Assembly: GCF_003024525.3 (NCBI RefSeq) | Contig: NZ_CP035934.2 | Span: 1,674,001 to 1,738,000, forward strand | DNA from: Acinetobacter cumulans | GTDB lineage: Bacteria; Pseudomonadota; Gammaproteobacteria; Pseudomonadales; Moraxellaceae | Direction of reading: 5' to 3' | DNA length: 64,000 nt | In this document: piece by piece, positions 54,913 to 64,000 of the stretch | Layout: each line of letters opens with the position of its first letter | How positions within the stretch are numbered: the stretch's first letter is position 1 | Program-made: the position numbers and the translations under genes | The notes under the pieces: model-generated | The model's input: only the letters and a program-made list of their open reading frames with translations | Database searches by the model: none | What the model was told of the DNA's origin: nothing

Positions 54913-55242
54913 TCATTGAGAAAATGTATAGAATGCTTATATTAAAATAATTAAAAATAAACCGTAAATACCTTTTTAATTACGTGAAATATATATTTTA
55001 AGGCAAATCTAATATTGATTTTAGATTTGCTTTTTTTATGAATCAGTTTAGTAAAGCACTTCGAATTAAAAATATTTTTTTGCTATTTTTTATGGCTTTT
55101 AGTGACTTAATTATTTGTTTCAAAGAAAGAAATTTAGGCTTTACTTTAAAGGTATAAATATAGAGCTCATCAGTTTTGGACATAAAAACACCTTTGCTTC
55201 ATTGTTTTTGTGAATAAAAAATTCACAAGCAGGAGGCTTAGC
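54913..55242. other. Intergenic region between benM and benK
   Basis: It contains the benM terminator (55003-55037) and then AT-rich promoter-like sequence before benK. I see no clear ATAC-N7-GTAT site. Confidence 0.4.
55003..55037 (+). terminator. Terminator of benM
   Basis: GCAAATCTAA-TATTGATT-TTAGATTTGC is followed by TTTTTTT, a perfect 10-bp stem. Confidence 0.85.
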
Positions 55243-56613
55243 GTGAATACACAACAACTCAATATCAATTCGATTGTAGATGAAGCCAAGTTTAGCCCAT
55301 TTCATTGGGGCGTATTAATTTGGTGCTTACTGATTATTATTTTTGACGGTTATGATCTGGTCATTTATGGCGTCGCTTTACCACTTTTGATGCAAGAATG
55401 GTCGCTCAGTGCAGTACAAGCAGGGTTATTGGCCAGTACAGCACTCTTTGGCATGATGTTTGGCGCCATGTCATTTGGGACTTTGTCAGATAAATTAGGA
55501 CGCAAAAAAACCATTATGATTTGCGTTGGGCTGTTTAGTGGCTTTACCTTTTTGGGTGCATTTGCTTCTAATCCCATTGAGTTTGGCCTACTACGCTTTT
55601 TAGCTGGCCTTGGCATTGGTGGTGTAATGCCGAATGTGGTTGCACTCATGACTGAATATGCACCTAAACGTATCCGCAGTACCTTAGTTGCACTCATGTT
55701 TAGTGGTTATGCCATTGGTGGTATGGCTTCTGCATTACTCGGGGCTTGGCTGATTGCCGATTATGGCTGGAAAATCATGTTTTATATCGCATGTATTCCA
55801 TTTTTAGCTTTACCCTTGATTTGGAAGTTTCTACCCGAATCGCTGATGTTTTTGACCCAAAAAGGCCAAACAACAGCAGTTGCAGAAATTGTGCAAAAAA
55901 TTGCACCCGAACAAGCTGTCACAGCACAAACGCAGTTTGTATTAAATGAAAGCAATAGCAATGAAGCACCATTTAAAGCCTTATTCCAGCAAGGTCGCAC
56001 CTTTAGTACCATCATGTTTTGGATTGCATTTTTCATGTGCTTACTCATGGTGTACGCACTTGGTAGTTGGTTGCCTAAACTCATGATTCAAGCAGGCTAT
56101 TCACTTGGTGCAAGCATGCTGTTCTTATTTGCACTCAACATCGGTGGCATGGTAGGCGCAATTGGTGGCGGCACATTGGCAGATAAATTCCACTTAAAAC
56201 CTGTATTAAGCATTATGTTTACCGTTGGTGCGATTGCGCTGGTGTTACTTGGTTTTAATAGTCCTCAATTTGTATTGTATTTGCTCATTGCGGTTGCAGG
56301 AGCAGCGACTATTGGCTCGCAAATCTTACTTTATACCTTTGTGGCACAGTTCTATCCAGCTGCAGTCCGTTCGACGGGTATGGGTTGGGCATCAGGTATT
56401 GGTCGTATTGGTGCAATTGTCGGGCCTGTACTGACTGGGGCATTACTCACCTTAGAATTACCACATCAAATGAATTTTCTTGCGATTGCAATACCAGGTT
56501 CAATTGCTGCAATTGCCATATTTTGTGTGAACTTAAAGGCATCTGTAGATGGTGTAACGAGTACGCATACTTCATCAGAAAAAGCCACGCCAGTCAAAAG
56601 TACCGCACATTAA
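55243..56613 (+). CDS. benK: Benzoate/aromatic acid:H+ symporter (BenK-like MFS)
   Basis: The protein of about 456 residues has 12 membrane segments, the AAHS helix-1 motif FDGYDLVIYGVALP and DKLGRKK between helices 2 and 3. This resembles BenK and PcaK. The start is GTG 55243 with a perfect AGGAGG 6 bp upstream; the frame reaches back to 55210. Together with BenE it gives two benzoate uptake systems, and a porin gene follows. Confidence 0.85.
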   Translation: MNTQQLNINSIVDEAKFSPFHWGVLIWCLLIIIFDGYDLVIYGVALPLLMQEWSLSAVQAGLLASTALFGMMFGAMSFGTLSDKLGRKKTIMICVGLFSGFTFLGAFASNPIEFGLLRFLAGLGIGGVMPNVVALMTEYAPKRIRSTLVALMFSGYAIGGMASALLGAWLIADYGWKIMFYIACIPFLALPLIWKFLPESLMFLTQKGQTTAVAEIVQKIAPEQAVTAQTQFVLNESNSNEAPFKALFQQGRTFSTIMFWIAFFMCLLMVYALGSWLPKLMIQAGYSLGASMLFLFALNIGGMVGAIGGGTLADKFHLKPVLSIMFTVGAIALVLLGFNSPQFVLYLLIAVAGAATIGSQILLYTFVAQFYPAAVRSTGMGWASGIGRIGAIVGPVLTGALLTLELPHQMNFLAIAIPGSIAAIAIFCVNLKASVDGVTSTHTSSEKATPVKSTAH

Positions 56614-56724
56614 TTTAAATACACACTGACATGACACATTAAGTTTATACATTGATTTGAAAGGTAAAAATCATGGGTTTAATGTGTCAATGAAATGGAA
56701 AATGGGGTTATACCCAAACTCAGG

Positions 56725-58029
56725 ATGAATCAAAAAATGTTAAGTTTCAAATTAAACCGACTTGTCATAGCATGTGCGTGTAGTTTCCCAATAATGAGCT
56801 TTGCAGCCTCAACTACCGATGCCGAAATCCAACAGCTACGTGACGAAGTAAAAGCTTTAAAGCTATTAATGCAGCAATATGCGCAGCAACAACAGAGCAA
56901 TCAACAAAGCTTGCAACAGATACAAGCCAGCACGACTAAAATAAATACTGAAAATACACCCGCATTAAAAGTGGAAGGAATGCGCCTCAAAACCAAAGCA
57001 GGTGCAGAATTGACCGTTTATGGCAATGTGCGAGCCGATGCGTCATACCAATCGGAAGGCAGTAGCGCAGCGCGTTTATACAATCAAATAAATACAGTGC
57101 CATTAACGGGTAATAATGAAAGTTCAGATCGCTTAAAAGCTTCGCTTGCTGCCACACGTTTAGGCTTAGACTTTAATACGGCTACATCTGGCAAAGATAT
57201 TAACGCTAAACTTGAGGTCGACTTTTTAGGTACCAATGATGCACTTCGTATTCGTCATGCCTATATGAATTATGGCAATTGGCTAATTGGTCAAACATGG
57301 TCAAACTTTGCCGTACCTGATTATATGCCTGAAACAATAGATGCTTTAGGGTATGTTGGTGGTGCAGTCAAACGAACTCCACAAGTCCGTTATAGCCACA
57401 AATTCAGTCCAATCACCAATGTTGTATTGGCGGCTGAAGATGCAAAGGATGAAAGTTCAAATATGCGTTTACCTGCTTTAACTGCACGCTTAAACCATCA
57501 ATTGAATGAGCGCGTACAACTCAGTGCACGTGCAATGGGCACAGAGAAAAAAACCGATACCGATGCTGAAATGGCATGGGGTGTTGGTTTAGGTGCAAAA
57601 TGGGATGTGACCGACAAAACGATGATTAAGACAGACTATTACCATGTGAAGGGCGATAGTAGTTTTGTGTCTTGGAGTAACCAAGGTTTTGTTACGAATG
57701 CCAATAAAGACATCATTGCAAGGAATGAATTTGACTCGATCACTTTAGGTATTACACAGCAATTTAGTCCACAACTACGAGGCACACTCGGTTATGGTTA
57801 TATGAAGGCTGATCAAAATGATGCGTATATCAATGCATTAACGGATAAAACCAAAGCCAATAAAGACTTATGGCAAGCTTGGGCCAATCTTTTTTATAGC
57901 CCAATTAAACCGATCAGTTTAGGACTAGAATATGTTTATGGTGAAAGAGAAGCCTTTGCTCCCGCACCAAATGGTAGTCAAACAGGCACAGACAATCGAG
58001 TAAATGCTGTCGCAATGTATAACTTCTAG
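56725..58029 (+). CDS. DcaP-like outer membrane porin (BenP-like)
   Basis: The protein of about 434 residues has a signal peptide (ACACSFPIMSFAA), an N-terminal coiled coil rich in Gln (EIQQLRDEVKALKLLMQQ, near residues 38-60) and a beta-barrel body ending in the aromatic VAMYNF. This is the DcaP trimeric porin layout of Acinetobacter. Known members pass dicarboxylates and aromatic acids. Its place after benK suggests benzoate entry across the outer membrane. ATG 56725 is preferred (AGG upstream); the frame starts at 56695. Confidence 0.8.
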   Translation: MNQKMLSFKLNRLVIACACSFPIMSFAASTTDAEIQQLRDEVKALKLLMQQYAQQQQSNQQSLQQIQASTTKINTENTPALKVEGMRLKTKAGAELTVYGNVRADASYQSEGSSAARLYNQINTVPLTGNNESSDRLKASLAATRLGLDFNTATSGKDINAKLEVDFLGTNDALRIRHAYMNYGNWLIGQTWSNFAVPDYMPETIDALGYVGGAVKRTPQVRYSHKFSPITNVVLAAEDAKDESSNMRLPALTARLNHQLNERVQLSARAMGTEKKTDTDAEMAWGVGLGAKWDVTDKTMIKTDYYHVKGDSSFVSWSNQGFVTNANKDIIARNEFDSITLGITQQFSPQLRGTLGYGYMKADQNDAYINALTDKTKANKDLWQAWANLFYSPIKPISLGLEYVYGEREAFAPAPNGSQTGTDNRVNAVAMYNF

Positions 58030-58086
58030 TCGATTTAATCGCTTAGCTTAAGCCTATAGTTTTACAATAAAAAATCTAAATATATA

Positions 58087-58116
58087 AAAAGCCTGTATTG
58101 ATGCAGGCTTTTTAGT
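58087..58116. terminator. Bidirectional terminator
   Basis: AAAAAGCCTG-TATTGATG-CAGGCTTTTTAG separates the porin gene and the convergent MocR gene. Confidence 0.8.
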
Positions 58117-58130
58117 TTTTAAGTCAAAAT

Positions 58131-59546
58131 TTAGGAACGCAATTCACTATGTTGATGTATGGATAGACATAATTGTTGCATAGCATATTGCATCGTATCG
58201 TTCCATTCAAAGGAACAGTTCAGACGGATATAATTTTGTGTGCTTTTTTCTAGCCGAAACAAAACACTAGGTGCTATGCCAATATTTTGTTTTAAAAGAT
58301 TTTCATAAATTTTAAAGCTGTCACAGTGTTGGGCTAGTTCAATCCAGAGGAAATAACCGCTGGCAAAAAAATGAATTTGGCAATCTACAGGTAAATGTAG
58401 CGCTAAATAATCATAAAATACTTGTTTGTACTGAGCTAAACGACTACGCAAATGACGTAAATGTTTTTCATAATGATGGTGTGACAAAAAGTCGACTAAG
58501 GCATTTTGCACCAAGGGACTCACTGAAACTGTACTCATAAGTTGCAAATGTTGAATTGCGTCTGAAAATTGACGAGCATGGACCCAGCCTACACGTGTGC
58601 CCATACCGAGTGTTTTGGAAAAAGTAGAGCAATGTAATACACGCTGATGGCGATCAAAATAAGTCATGGGTAAAGGTTTATGTTTGCCGTAGCTTAATTC
58701 TGCATAGACATCATCTTCAATCAAATACACTTGATAGTGATGTAAAAGATCTGCAATTTTTTGCTTAATCGAATTTGGCACTGTATAGCCCACTGGGTTT
58801 TGTACATTCAACATGAGCCAGCAGACTTTAATCGGGTACTGTTTTAGCGCTTGCTCAAAGGCAACAAGATCAAAACCATGTTCGGCATCTGTAGGAATGG
58901 TGACCACTTCTAGACCTAAGCGTTCAGCTGCTTGCCATGCACCATAAAACACGGTGTCTTGTAATAAAATAAAATCCCCAGGCTGTGTGAGAGCCTCTAA
59001 GGCCAAATTAAGGGCGTTCAAAGCTCCTGATGTAATGACAATGTCATCTGTTTCGCATTGCACACCTTGTAAAATATAGCGATTTGCAATGATTTGACGT
59101 AATGCATGATTGCCTGGTGGCATATTGTCACTGTTTAAATAGCTATGCTTACGTTTTGCATGCTGTGCTAAAAGTTGCATAAATTTAGGGTTATACAAAA
59201 GCTCAGGGTTTGGAAAGGCTGAACCAAAAGGCAATATATCGCTGTGCTGTATACTTTTTAAATAACGAAAAACCGTAGAGTTGATCTGAATTTGTTTGCT
59301 GTGTTGCATCTGAGTAAGCGGTGGGTGTATGACAGATTTAGGCTGAGAAACATAGTATCCCGACTTATCTTTGGCATAAATTAAGCCTTTAGCTTCAAGT
59401 ATTTGATAAGCATTTAAAACAGTAATAAGGCTATAACCCGAAAGTTGGGCTTGCTCACGTAAAGAAGGCAGTTTCTCGTGGGTTTTCCACTGACCATTTT
59501 CAATAAATTGCTCAATGCTATGGGCTAATTTTTCAGACTTAAACAT
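58131..59546 (-). CDS. MocR-type (GntR plus aminotransferase) transcriptional regulator
   Basis: The 471-residue protein has an N-terminal GntR winged helix (HEKLPSLREQAQLSGYSLITVLNAYQILEAKGLI) and a class-I aminotransferase-like domain with IVITSGALNALNLAL, an aspartate in IEDDVYAEL and the PLP lysine motif CSTFSKTLGMGTRVGW. Members use PLP as a sensor. The target gene is unknown; the small membrane protein at 59729 is the divergent neighbour. Confidence 0.85.
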   Translation of the reverse strand: MFKSEKLAHSIEQFIENGQWKTHEKLPSLREQAQLSGYSLITVLNAYQILEAKGLIYAKDKSGYYVSQPKSVIHPPLTQMQHSKQIQINSTVFRYLKSIQHSDILPFGSAFPNPELLYNPKFMQLLAQHAKRKHSYLNSDNMPPGNHALRQIIANRYILQGVQCETDDIVITSGALNALNLALEALTQPGDFILLQDTVFYGAWQAAERLGLEVVTIPTDAEHGFDLVAFEQALKQYPIKVCWLMLNVQNPVGYTVPNSIKQKIADLLHHYQVYLIEDDVYAELSYGKHKPLPMTYFDRHQRVLHCSTFSKTLGMGTRVGWVHARQFSDAIQHLQLMSTVSVSPLVQNALVDFLSHHHYEKHLRHLRSRLAQYKQVFYDYLALHLPVDCQIHFFASGYFLWIELAQHCDSFKIYENLLKQNIGIAPSVLFRLEKSTQNYIRLNCSFEWNDTMQYAMQQLCLSIHQHSELRS

Positions 59547-59728
59547 GCTACAGCCTAAATATCTGTATCTATAATTTAACTAAAATAACTTATTTTTAAT
59601 ATATTTAAAGGGATTTAATGCCAATTAAACTTAACTGTTATATTTTTTTAATGTATTTCTGTATCTAGCCCAAGGGATTGTTGGCTTTCATAATGAGTTA
59701 TCACTTCATTGAGTTTACAGGTGAGTCT

Positions 59729-59887
59729 ATGAATCAAAAGCCCCAAGATAAAGCACCACAGTATGCGGATAGCAGTCTTTCAGACAAAGCTTTTAAAAAT
59801 ATGATTATTTGGTTTGCGATTTATGCAGGTTTATTTTGCCTTGGTGTTGCGATTGCTGTGAATGCAGACAAAATTAATATGGGCTAA
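59729..59887 (+). CDS. Small membrane protein, 52 aa
   Basis: The product has one transmembrane helix (MIIWFAIYAGLFCLGVAIAV). ATG 59729 with AGGTGAG upstream is chosen over the longer frame from 59678. The N-terminus is polar and probably cytoplasmic. It is divergent from the MocR gene and followed by a terminator. The family is not recognised. Confidence 0.6.
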   Translation: MNQKPQDKAPQYADSSLSDKAFKNMIIWFAIYAGLFCLGVAIAVNADKINMG

Positions 59888-60255
59888 ACAAAACCATTAA
59901 GCCAGCATAATCATTTTTAACTTGCTCTCATTCTGCTACAAAAGCTCAATTGTGTTGAGCTTTTTTTTAGTTGCCTATTTTTAGCTAAATTTTTTACTCA
60001 ATGAGATTTTCAGACATTAAATTGGTGTAAAAGATCATTTTCAAACGCTCTATTCTAATTTAAAAATAGTTACGCAAATAAGCACTTGCACACTTTTGCA
60101 AAAAAGCTAGTCAAAATGAATAAACTAAGTTAAATATAAAACTGAGCAAAATGCATAGCGACGTATTTTGACTGACGAACTTTTATAAAAAACACTGAAA
60201 TATAAAACCCAATGATGGGCAAATGGAAATAACAACATAGCATAAGGAGCACGGC
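59888..60255. other. Intergenic region before the acyl-CoA ligase
   Basis: After a terminator (AAAGCTCAA..TTGAGCTTTTTT, 59941-59968) there is AT-rich sequence with the ligase promoter and AAGGAGC ahead of ATG 60256. No gene is seen. Confidence 0.45.
59941..59969 (+). terminator. Terminator after the small membrane protein gene
   Basis: AAGCTCAA-TTGTG-TTGAGCTT is followed by TTTTTT. Confidence 0.75.
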
Positions 60256-61884
60256 ATGCTTGGAAATATGATGTTTCAGCCACTACTGATTAGTAGCATG
60301 ATTGAACATGCTGGACGTTATCATGCGGACAGTTTAGTCATTTCAAAAAATACCGATTTAAGTATTACTGAAACGACGTGGGGACAAATACACGATAACT
60401 CCAAACGCTTTGCCCAAGTATTACAATCCTTTGGTTTTGTTTTAGGTGATCGTGTCGCTACGATCGCATGGAATAACCATCGACATTTAGAATCGTGGTA
60501 TGCCATTTCGGGGAGTGGGTTGGTCTGTCACACCATTAATCCACGACTTTTCCCAGAGCAATTGGTATTTATTATTAATGATGCAGCTGATAAAGTGCTT
60601 TTATTTGATAAAACATTTTTACCACTGATTAAAGCCGTTAAGCCCTTACTAAAAAGTGTAGAACATTATATTTGCTTAGATGCACCTGATGATGCTGTAC
60701 GTGAAGCCATTCCAGATGTTTTATTTTACGATGAGTTAATTGCAGGTCATTCTGCACAATTTACATGGCCCGTGATTGATGAACTTAGCGCCAGCTCATT
60801 GTGCTACACATCAGGCACTACAGGTAATCCAAAAGGCGTACTGTATAGCCACCGCTCAACTGTATTACATAGCTACGCGATTAGCATGCCAGATTCCTTA
60901 AATATCTCTGCACGTGATGTCATGATGCCAGTTGTGCCAATGTTTCATGTCAATGCTTGGGGAACGCCTTATGCAGCCGCGATGGCAGGCTGTACCTTGG
61001 TACTGCCAGGGCCAGGCTTAGACGGTGCAAGCTTAGTGGGTTTAATTGATCGCTATAAAGTGAGTGTTGCCTTAGGCGTACCAACCATTTGGCAAGGTCT
61101 CATTAATGCAGCGCAACAATCAGGTAGCCAGCTTACAAGCTTAAGCCGTAATGTGGTGGGGGGATCGGCTTGCCCACCTGCGATGCTAAAAGCATTTAAA
61201 GATCAGTTTAACTGTGAAACCATCCATGCTTGGGGAATGACGGAAACCAGTCCTTTAGGTTCTGCCAACCAATTTAAAGCCAAGCATATGGGCTTATCTG
61301 ACGAAGAAAAATTGCAGGTTCGTCTTTCTCAAGGTCGTCCACCATTTGGTGTCGATTTAAGAATTACCGATGAAGAAAATGGGACCCATGAAGTCAGCCG
61401 TGATGGTGAAACCACAGGTAATTTACAAATCAAAGGTCATTGGATTATCAAAAACTACTTTGCTAAAGAAAACAGTGCTTTAACAAGTGATGGTTGGTTT
61501 GATACGGGTGATATTGCAACCTTAAATGAAGATGGCTACCTTAAAATTAGTGACCGCTCTAAAGATTTAATTAAATCTGGTGGTGAATGGATTTCATCTG
61601 TTGATTTAGAAAATCTCGCCATGGGGCATCCTAAAATTGCGATGGCTGCTGTGATTGCGGCAGAGCATGAAAAATGGGATGAACGACCTATTTTAATTGC
61701 AATTAAAAAGCCTGATGTAGATTTAAATGAATCAGAGATTTTTGATTTTTATGCCGATAAGGTAGCAAAATGGCAAATTCCAGATAAAGTAATTTTTGTA
61801 GAGAGCATTCCACTAAGTGGTACTGGAAAAATGCTGAAAAAAGATTTGCGTGAGCAGTTTGGTAAAGTGCTACTAAGTACTTAA
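60256..61884 (+). CDS. Long/medium-chain acyl-CoA ligase (AMP-binding)
   Basis: The 542-residue protein of the ANL superfamily has YTSGTTGNPKGVLYSHRS near residue 186 (P-loop), HAWGMTETSPLG near 330, GWFDTGDIATLNEDGYLKISDRSKDLIKSGGEW and the C-terminal lysine in PLSGTGKMLKKDLR. It activates a fatty or aryl acid with ATP and CoA. The substrate length is not evident from the sequence. The start has AAGGAGC upstream. It is a single-gene unit. Confidence 0.85.
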   Translation: MLGNMMFQPLLISSMIEHAGRYHADSLVISKNTDLSITETTWGQIHDNSKRFAQVLQSFGFVLGDRVATIAWNNHRHLESWYAISGSGLVCHTINPRLFPEQLVFIINDAADKVLLFDKTFLPLIKAVKPLLKSVEHYICLDAPDDAVREAIPDVLFYDELIAGHSAQFTWPVIDELSASSLCYTSGTTGNPKGVLYSHRSTVLHSYAISMPDSLNISARDVMMPVVPMFHVNAWGTPYAAAMAGCTLVLPGPGLDGASLVGLIDRYKVSVALGVPTIWQGLINAAQQSGSQLTSLSRNVVGGSACPPAMLKAFKDQFNCETIHAWGMTETSPLGSANQFKAKHMGLSDEEKLQVRLSQGRPPFGVDLRITDEENGTHEVSRDGETTGNLQIKGHWIIKNYFAKENSALTSDGWFDTGDIATLNEDGYLKISDRSKDLIKSGGEWISSVDLENLAMGHPKIAMAAVIAAEHEKWDERPILIAIKKPDVDLNESEIFDFYADKVAKWQIPDKVIFVESIPLSGTGKMLKKDLREQFGKVLLST

Positions 61885-61916
61885 GTAGTGCCAAAATTAT
61901 GCATTTAATCTAAGCC

Positions 61917-61955
61917 CACAATGCTATACCCCTTGGTATGGCATTGTGGTTTATT
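61917..61955 (+). terminator. Terminator of the acyl-CoA ligase gene
   Basis: CACAATGCTATACC-CCTT-GGTATGGCATTGTG is a long near-perfect stem (one G-T pair) followed by a weak T-rich tail. Confidence 0.7.
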
Positions 61956-62114
61956 AATATTTCACCATGAAAATTATTGAATTGGGCTTGGTGAAGTTTG
62001 CAGTTTTTTTAAAGTTTAAATTTTATTGTAAGATCTAAACCTACTGTTAAAAGCATAAAGAATTGATTTTCCAATTCAATGTATATTCAGATAACTAAAA
62101 TTAAGAATAAAAAT

Positions 62115-62486
62115 ATGAATTACTTCAATACTATTTCGCAACTCATCATGATGTGCTGTTTTGTCTGTATCAGTACATCAAGTTTTGCTAAAACAAAAGC
62201 AAAAACCAAACAGGACCCCATTATTGTTCATGCCTATGACCTTCAAAAACAGTATTCGTTTAGCCCAAATTCTATGATAGAAGTACAATCTATCTCAGAA
62301 AAACCTATATTGATTCATAAAGTTGTCATCAATAAGGGGGCATGTCTGGTACTGCCTGACAACAAACCCGTTGAACTTTATACTTATGGCCAAATTTCAA
62401 AATACATGATGGGTGGGTGCTACACGCGAAATATTACTGAAATTGAAGTCTATGTAGATAACAGTGTTATTCGTTTCCCCAAATAA
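62115..62486 (+). CDS. Small exported protein of unknown function
   Basis: The product of about 123 residues has a signal peptide (IMMCCFVCISTSSFAKTKA) and a mature part of about 95 residues with two cysteines (KGACLVLP and GGCYTRNI) that could form a disulfide. It is probably periplasmic. I chose ATG 62115, although the frame opens at 62079. No family recognised and no operon partner. Confidence 0.65.
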   Translation: MNYFNTISQLIMMCCFVCISTSSFAKTKAKTKQDPIIVHAYDLQKQYSFSPNSMIEVQSISEKPILIHKVVINKGACLVLPDNKPVELYTYGQISKYMMGGCYTRNITEIEVYVDNSVIRFPK

Positions 62487-62683
62487 TACATTTCGATAAT
62501 GAGCTGGCGATAGAAACCTTAGGTTTAAGTTTTAAGTTATTCAAATGAAGCATGAATAATAACGATATTTTGAGCAATCAATAAAAAACTTCAATAGGTT
62601 AAATAGCCGTTGCAACTCGAAAATTGGTGTAAATAGGCGTAGATTAAAGACTCTCTTTAAACACTCCCGCCATTGGAATATTC

Positions 62684-63571
62684 ATGTTCTCCAGCTGGAT
62701 CCTTTTTACTTTAATGGCTGCATTTATGCAGTCTTGGCGTAACGCATTTCAAAAACAACTCAGCAGTACTGTAGATGTTTATGGCGTGACACTGGCACGT
62801 TTCTTATTTGGTTTTCCTTTTGCTGGCGCGTATATCTTTTGGTTGTACCAAGCCCATCCCATCACTGTACATGCGGAATTTACCTCTAAATTTTGGCTCT
62901 ATATCTTTTTTGCAGGTTGCAGCCAAATTTTAGCCACCATTTTAATGGTCATGCTATTTAAGCAAAAAAATTATGCGATTGGTGTTGGTCTGGCTAAAAG
63001 CGAAGCTATATTAGCAGCACTGATTAGCGTGATATTTTTACAGGAATATCTGAGTTTTTTTGCATGGATTGGCGTACTCATAGGCGGTATTGCCGTATTT
63101 TTACTCAGTAAAGGTCAGGGGCTAAAAAGCTTATCTGTACCTACTTTGCTGATTGGTGTTGGCAGTGGTTTATGTTTTGCCATTACATCATTGTTAGTCC
63201 GCGAAGCCAGTTTAGAACTGACAGCCTTACCATTTTTACATCGCGCTTCTTGGGTTTTGCTATGTGTGATCGGTTTTCAGTGTTTAATTATGTTGCTGTA
63301 TTTGGTTTTGTTTAGTCGAAAAACGCTAGTGGCCATGTATGAGCGAATTGGACTGACATTTAAAGTTAGTGTGTGTAGCTTTTTGGCATCGCTAGGTTGG
63401 TTTACGGCCATGAGTATGCAGTCAGTGGCGATTGTTAAAACACTTGGGCAAATTGAAGTGCTATTTAGCTTACTTATTTCCGCCTTTTTCTTTAAAGAAA
63501 AGCTTGCTCGTACAGATCACTGGGGGCTTTTATTGGTCGTGATTGCTGCCATTATGGTGATATGGGCCTAA
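62684..63571 (+). CDS. EamA/DMT-superfamily transporter
   Basis: The 295-residue membrane protein has ten predicted helices arranged as two EamA repeats, with AGCSQILATILMVMLF in the first and VAIVKTLGQIEVLFSLLISAFFFKEKL in the second. It probably exports or imports small metabolites; the substrate is unknown. It follows a gene-poor AT-rich stretch and ends before a terminator. Confidence 0.85.
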   Translation: MFSSWILFTLMAAFMQSWRNAFQKQLSSTVDVYGVTLARFLFGFPFAGAYIFWLYQAHPITVHAEFTSKFWLYIFFAGCSQILATILMVMLFKQKNYAIGVGLAKSEAILAALISVIFLQEYLSFFAWIGVLIGGIAVFLLSKGQGLKSLSVPTLLIGVGSGLCFAITSLLVREASLELTALPFLHRASWVLLCVIGFQCLIMLLYLVLFSRKTLVAMYERIGLTFKVSVCSFLASLGWFTAMSMQSVAIVKTLGQIEVLFSLLISAFFFKEKLARTDHWGLLLVVIAAIMVIWA

Positions 63572-63698
63572 GTCTATTTATTTGGCTCCATATAGTTATG
63601 GTGGATAAGTCCTTAGTCAAAAGCTATTTGAGCTAAGAAAGGCCATACATTTTGAAATTAAAAGCGCTAAGTAAATAATCTTATTTTATAAAAGCAAA

Positions 63699-63732
63699 GA
63701 AAAAGCACATCTCGAAAGATGTGCTTTTTATA
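63699..63732. terminator. Bidirectional terminator
   Basis: AAAAAGCACATCT-CGAA-AGATGTGCTTTTT is a strong stem between the transporter gene and the minus-strand gene at the window end. Confidence 0.85.
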
Positions 63733-63759
63733 TTTTGCAATTAAGGTGCTATGTACAAA

Positions 63760-64000
63760 TTATTCAGCAACGTCAACAGTTAAACCATAAGTGAAATTTT
63801 CAGTATTTGGTTTTTTGGTGTTATCTGTATTTGCTTCAGGATAAGATGCTGAAATTAAATAAATACCTGCTTTATCAAATTTAATTTCAAATTCGCCTTT
63901 TTTATTGGTGAGCACATGAGGCAATTCACGTTTTGCATTAGGCTCATAAGTGCTTGCACCTTTGTACACATCAACTTCTAAATCTGGTACAGCTTTACCA
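63760..64000 (-). CDS. DUF4198-like exported protein, C-terminal part, cut by window end
   Basis: The open frame runs off the window end. The visible 79 codons code GKAVPDLEVDVYKGAS, LTNKKGEFEIKFDKAGIYLISASYPE and a closing TYGLTVDVAE. This looks like the beta-sandwich end of DUF4198/Ni-uptake-associated periplasmic proteins. The N-terminus and any signal peptide lie outside. Role is uncertain. Confidence 0.6.
   Translation of the reverse strand, partial: GKAVPDLEVDVYKGASTYEPNAKRELPHVLTNKKGEFEIKFDKAGIYLISASYPEANTDNTKKPNTENFTYGLTVDVAE

Overview
The window reads as chromosomal DNA of an Acinetobacter species or close relative. The evidence is a benzoate/catechol cluster with BenM-type operators, a DcaP-like porin, a mesX-mesD methionine synthase pair, an AbeS-like SMR pump, AT-rich intergenic DNA and short TTTTT-tailed terminators. 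I found no tRNA, rRNA, CRISPR array, transposase or phage gene. Names come from reading the sequence and from memory of protein families; no database search was run.

Layout. 1-5.4 kb: the 3' part of a urea carboxylase gene, then a small accessory patch. The patch holds a compact promoter/hairpin RNA unit, an Abi_2 (HEPN) gene, a second diverged copy of the urea carboxylase 3' end with its terminator, a HEPN/Toprim-N-type gene on the other strand, and the wreck of a toxin-antitoxin pair. 5.4-10.7 kb: amidohydrolase, SDR, HxlR regulator, a broken qorB joined to a truncated nitroreductase, and a zinc peptidase. 11-12.9 kb: an operon under a NikR-type operator (40-aa protein, NikR homologue lacking most nickel ligands, 66-aa protein, solute-binding lipoprotein). 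13-17 kb: MTHFR-like/Fe-S protein, a queH pseudogene, Rrf2 regulator and flavoprotein. 17.6-21.2 kb: mesX, mesD, flavin reductase, TauE/SafE permease. 21.3-25.5 kb: a tight five-gene operon (ABC permease, ATPase, 2-oxoglutarate oxygenase, unknown protein, SMR pump). 25.6-30.3 kb: a sirtuin, then a decayed glutarate locus (lysR stub, doubly deleted gcdH, intact MFS carrier, CoA-transferase with an in-frame stop).

30.3-42.6 kb is a purine-type cluster: an 8-oxoguanine-deaminase-like enzyme, an orphan Rieske oxygenase, a guanine-deaminase-like protein, two very similar BMP-family binding proteins flanking an isopenicillin-N-synthase-like oxygenase, a complete nucleoside-type ABC importer and a second amidohydrolase. 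A perfect 19-bp palindrome lies in the divergent promoter region. I infer uptake followed by deamination and oxidation of a modified purine or nucleoside.

42.7-58 kb is a merged benzoate-to-beta-ketoadipate cluster. catB-catC-catA-benA-benB-benC-benD-benE-catI-catJ-catF-catD run on one strand, opposite a single benM/catM-like regulator, a BenK-like transporter and a porin. Together they import benzoate, oxidise it to catechol, cleave the ring and carry it to acetyl-CoA and succinyl-CoA. 58-64 kb: MocR regulator, small membrane protein, acyl-CoA ligase, small exported protein, EamA transporter and a partial DUF4198-like gene.

The strongest candidates for something undescribed are the hairpin RNA/Abi unit between two urea carboxylase 3' ends, the NikR-like operon, the importer-oxygenase-exporter operon, and the purine cluster with its palindrome.
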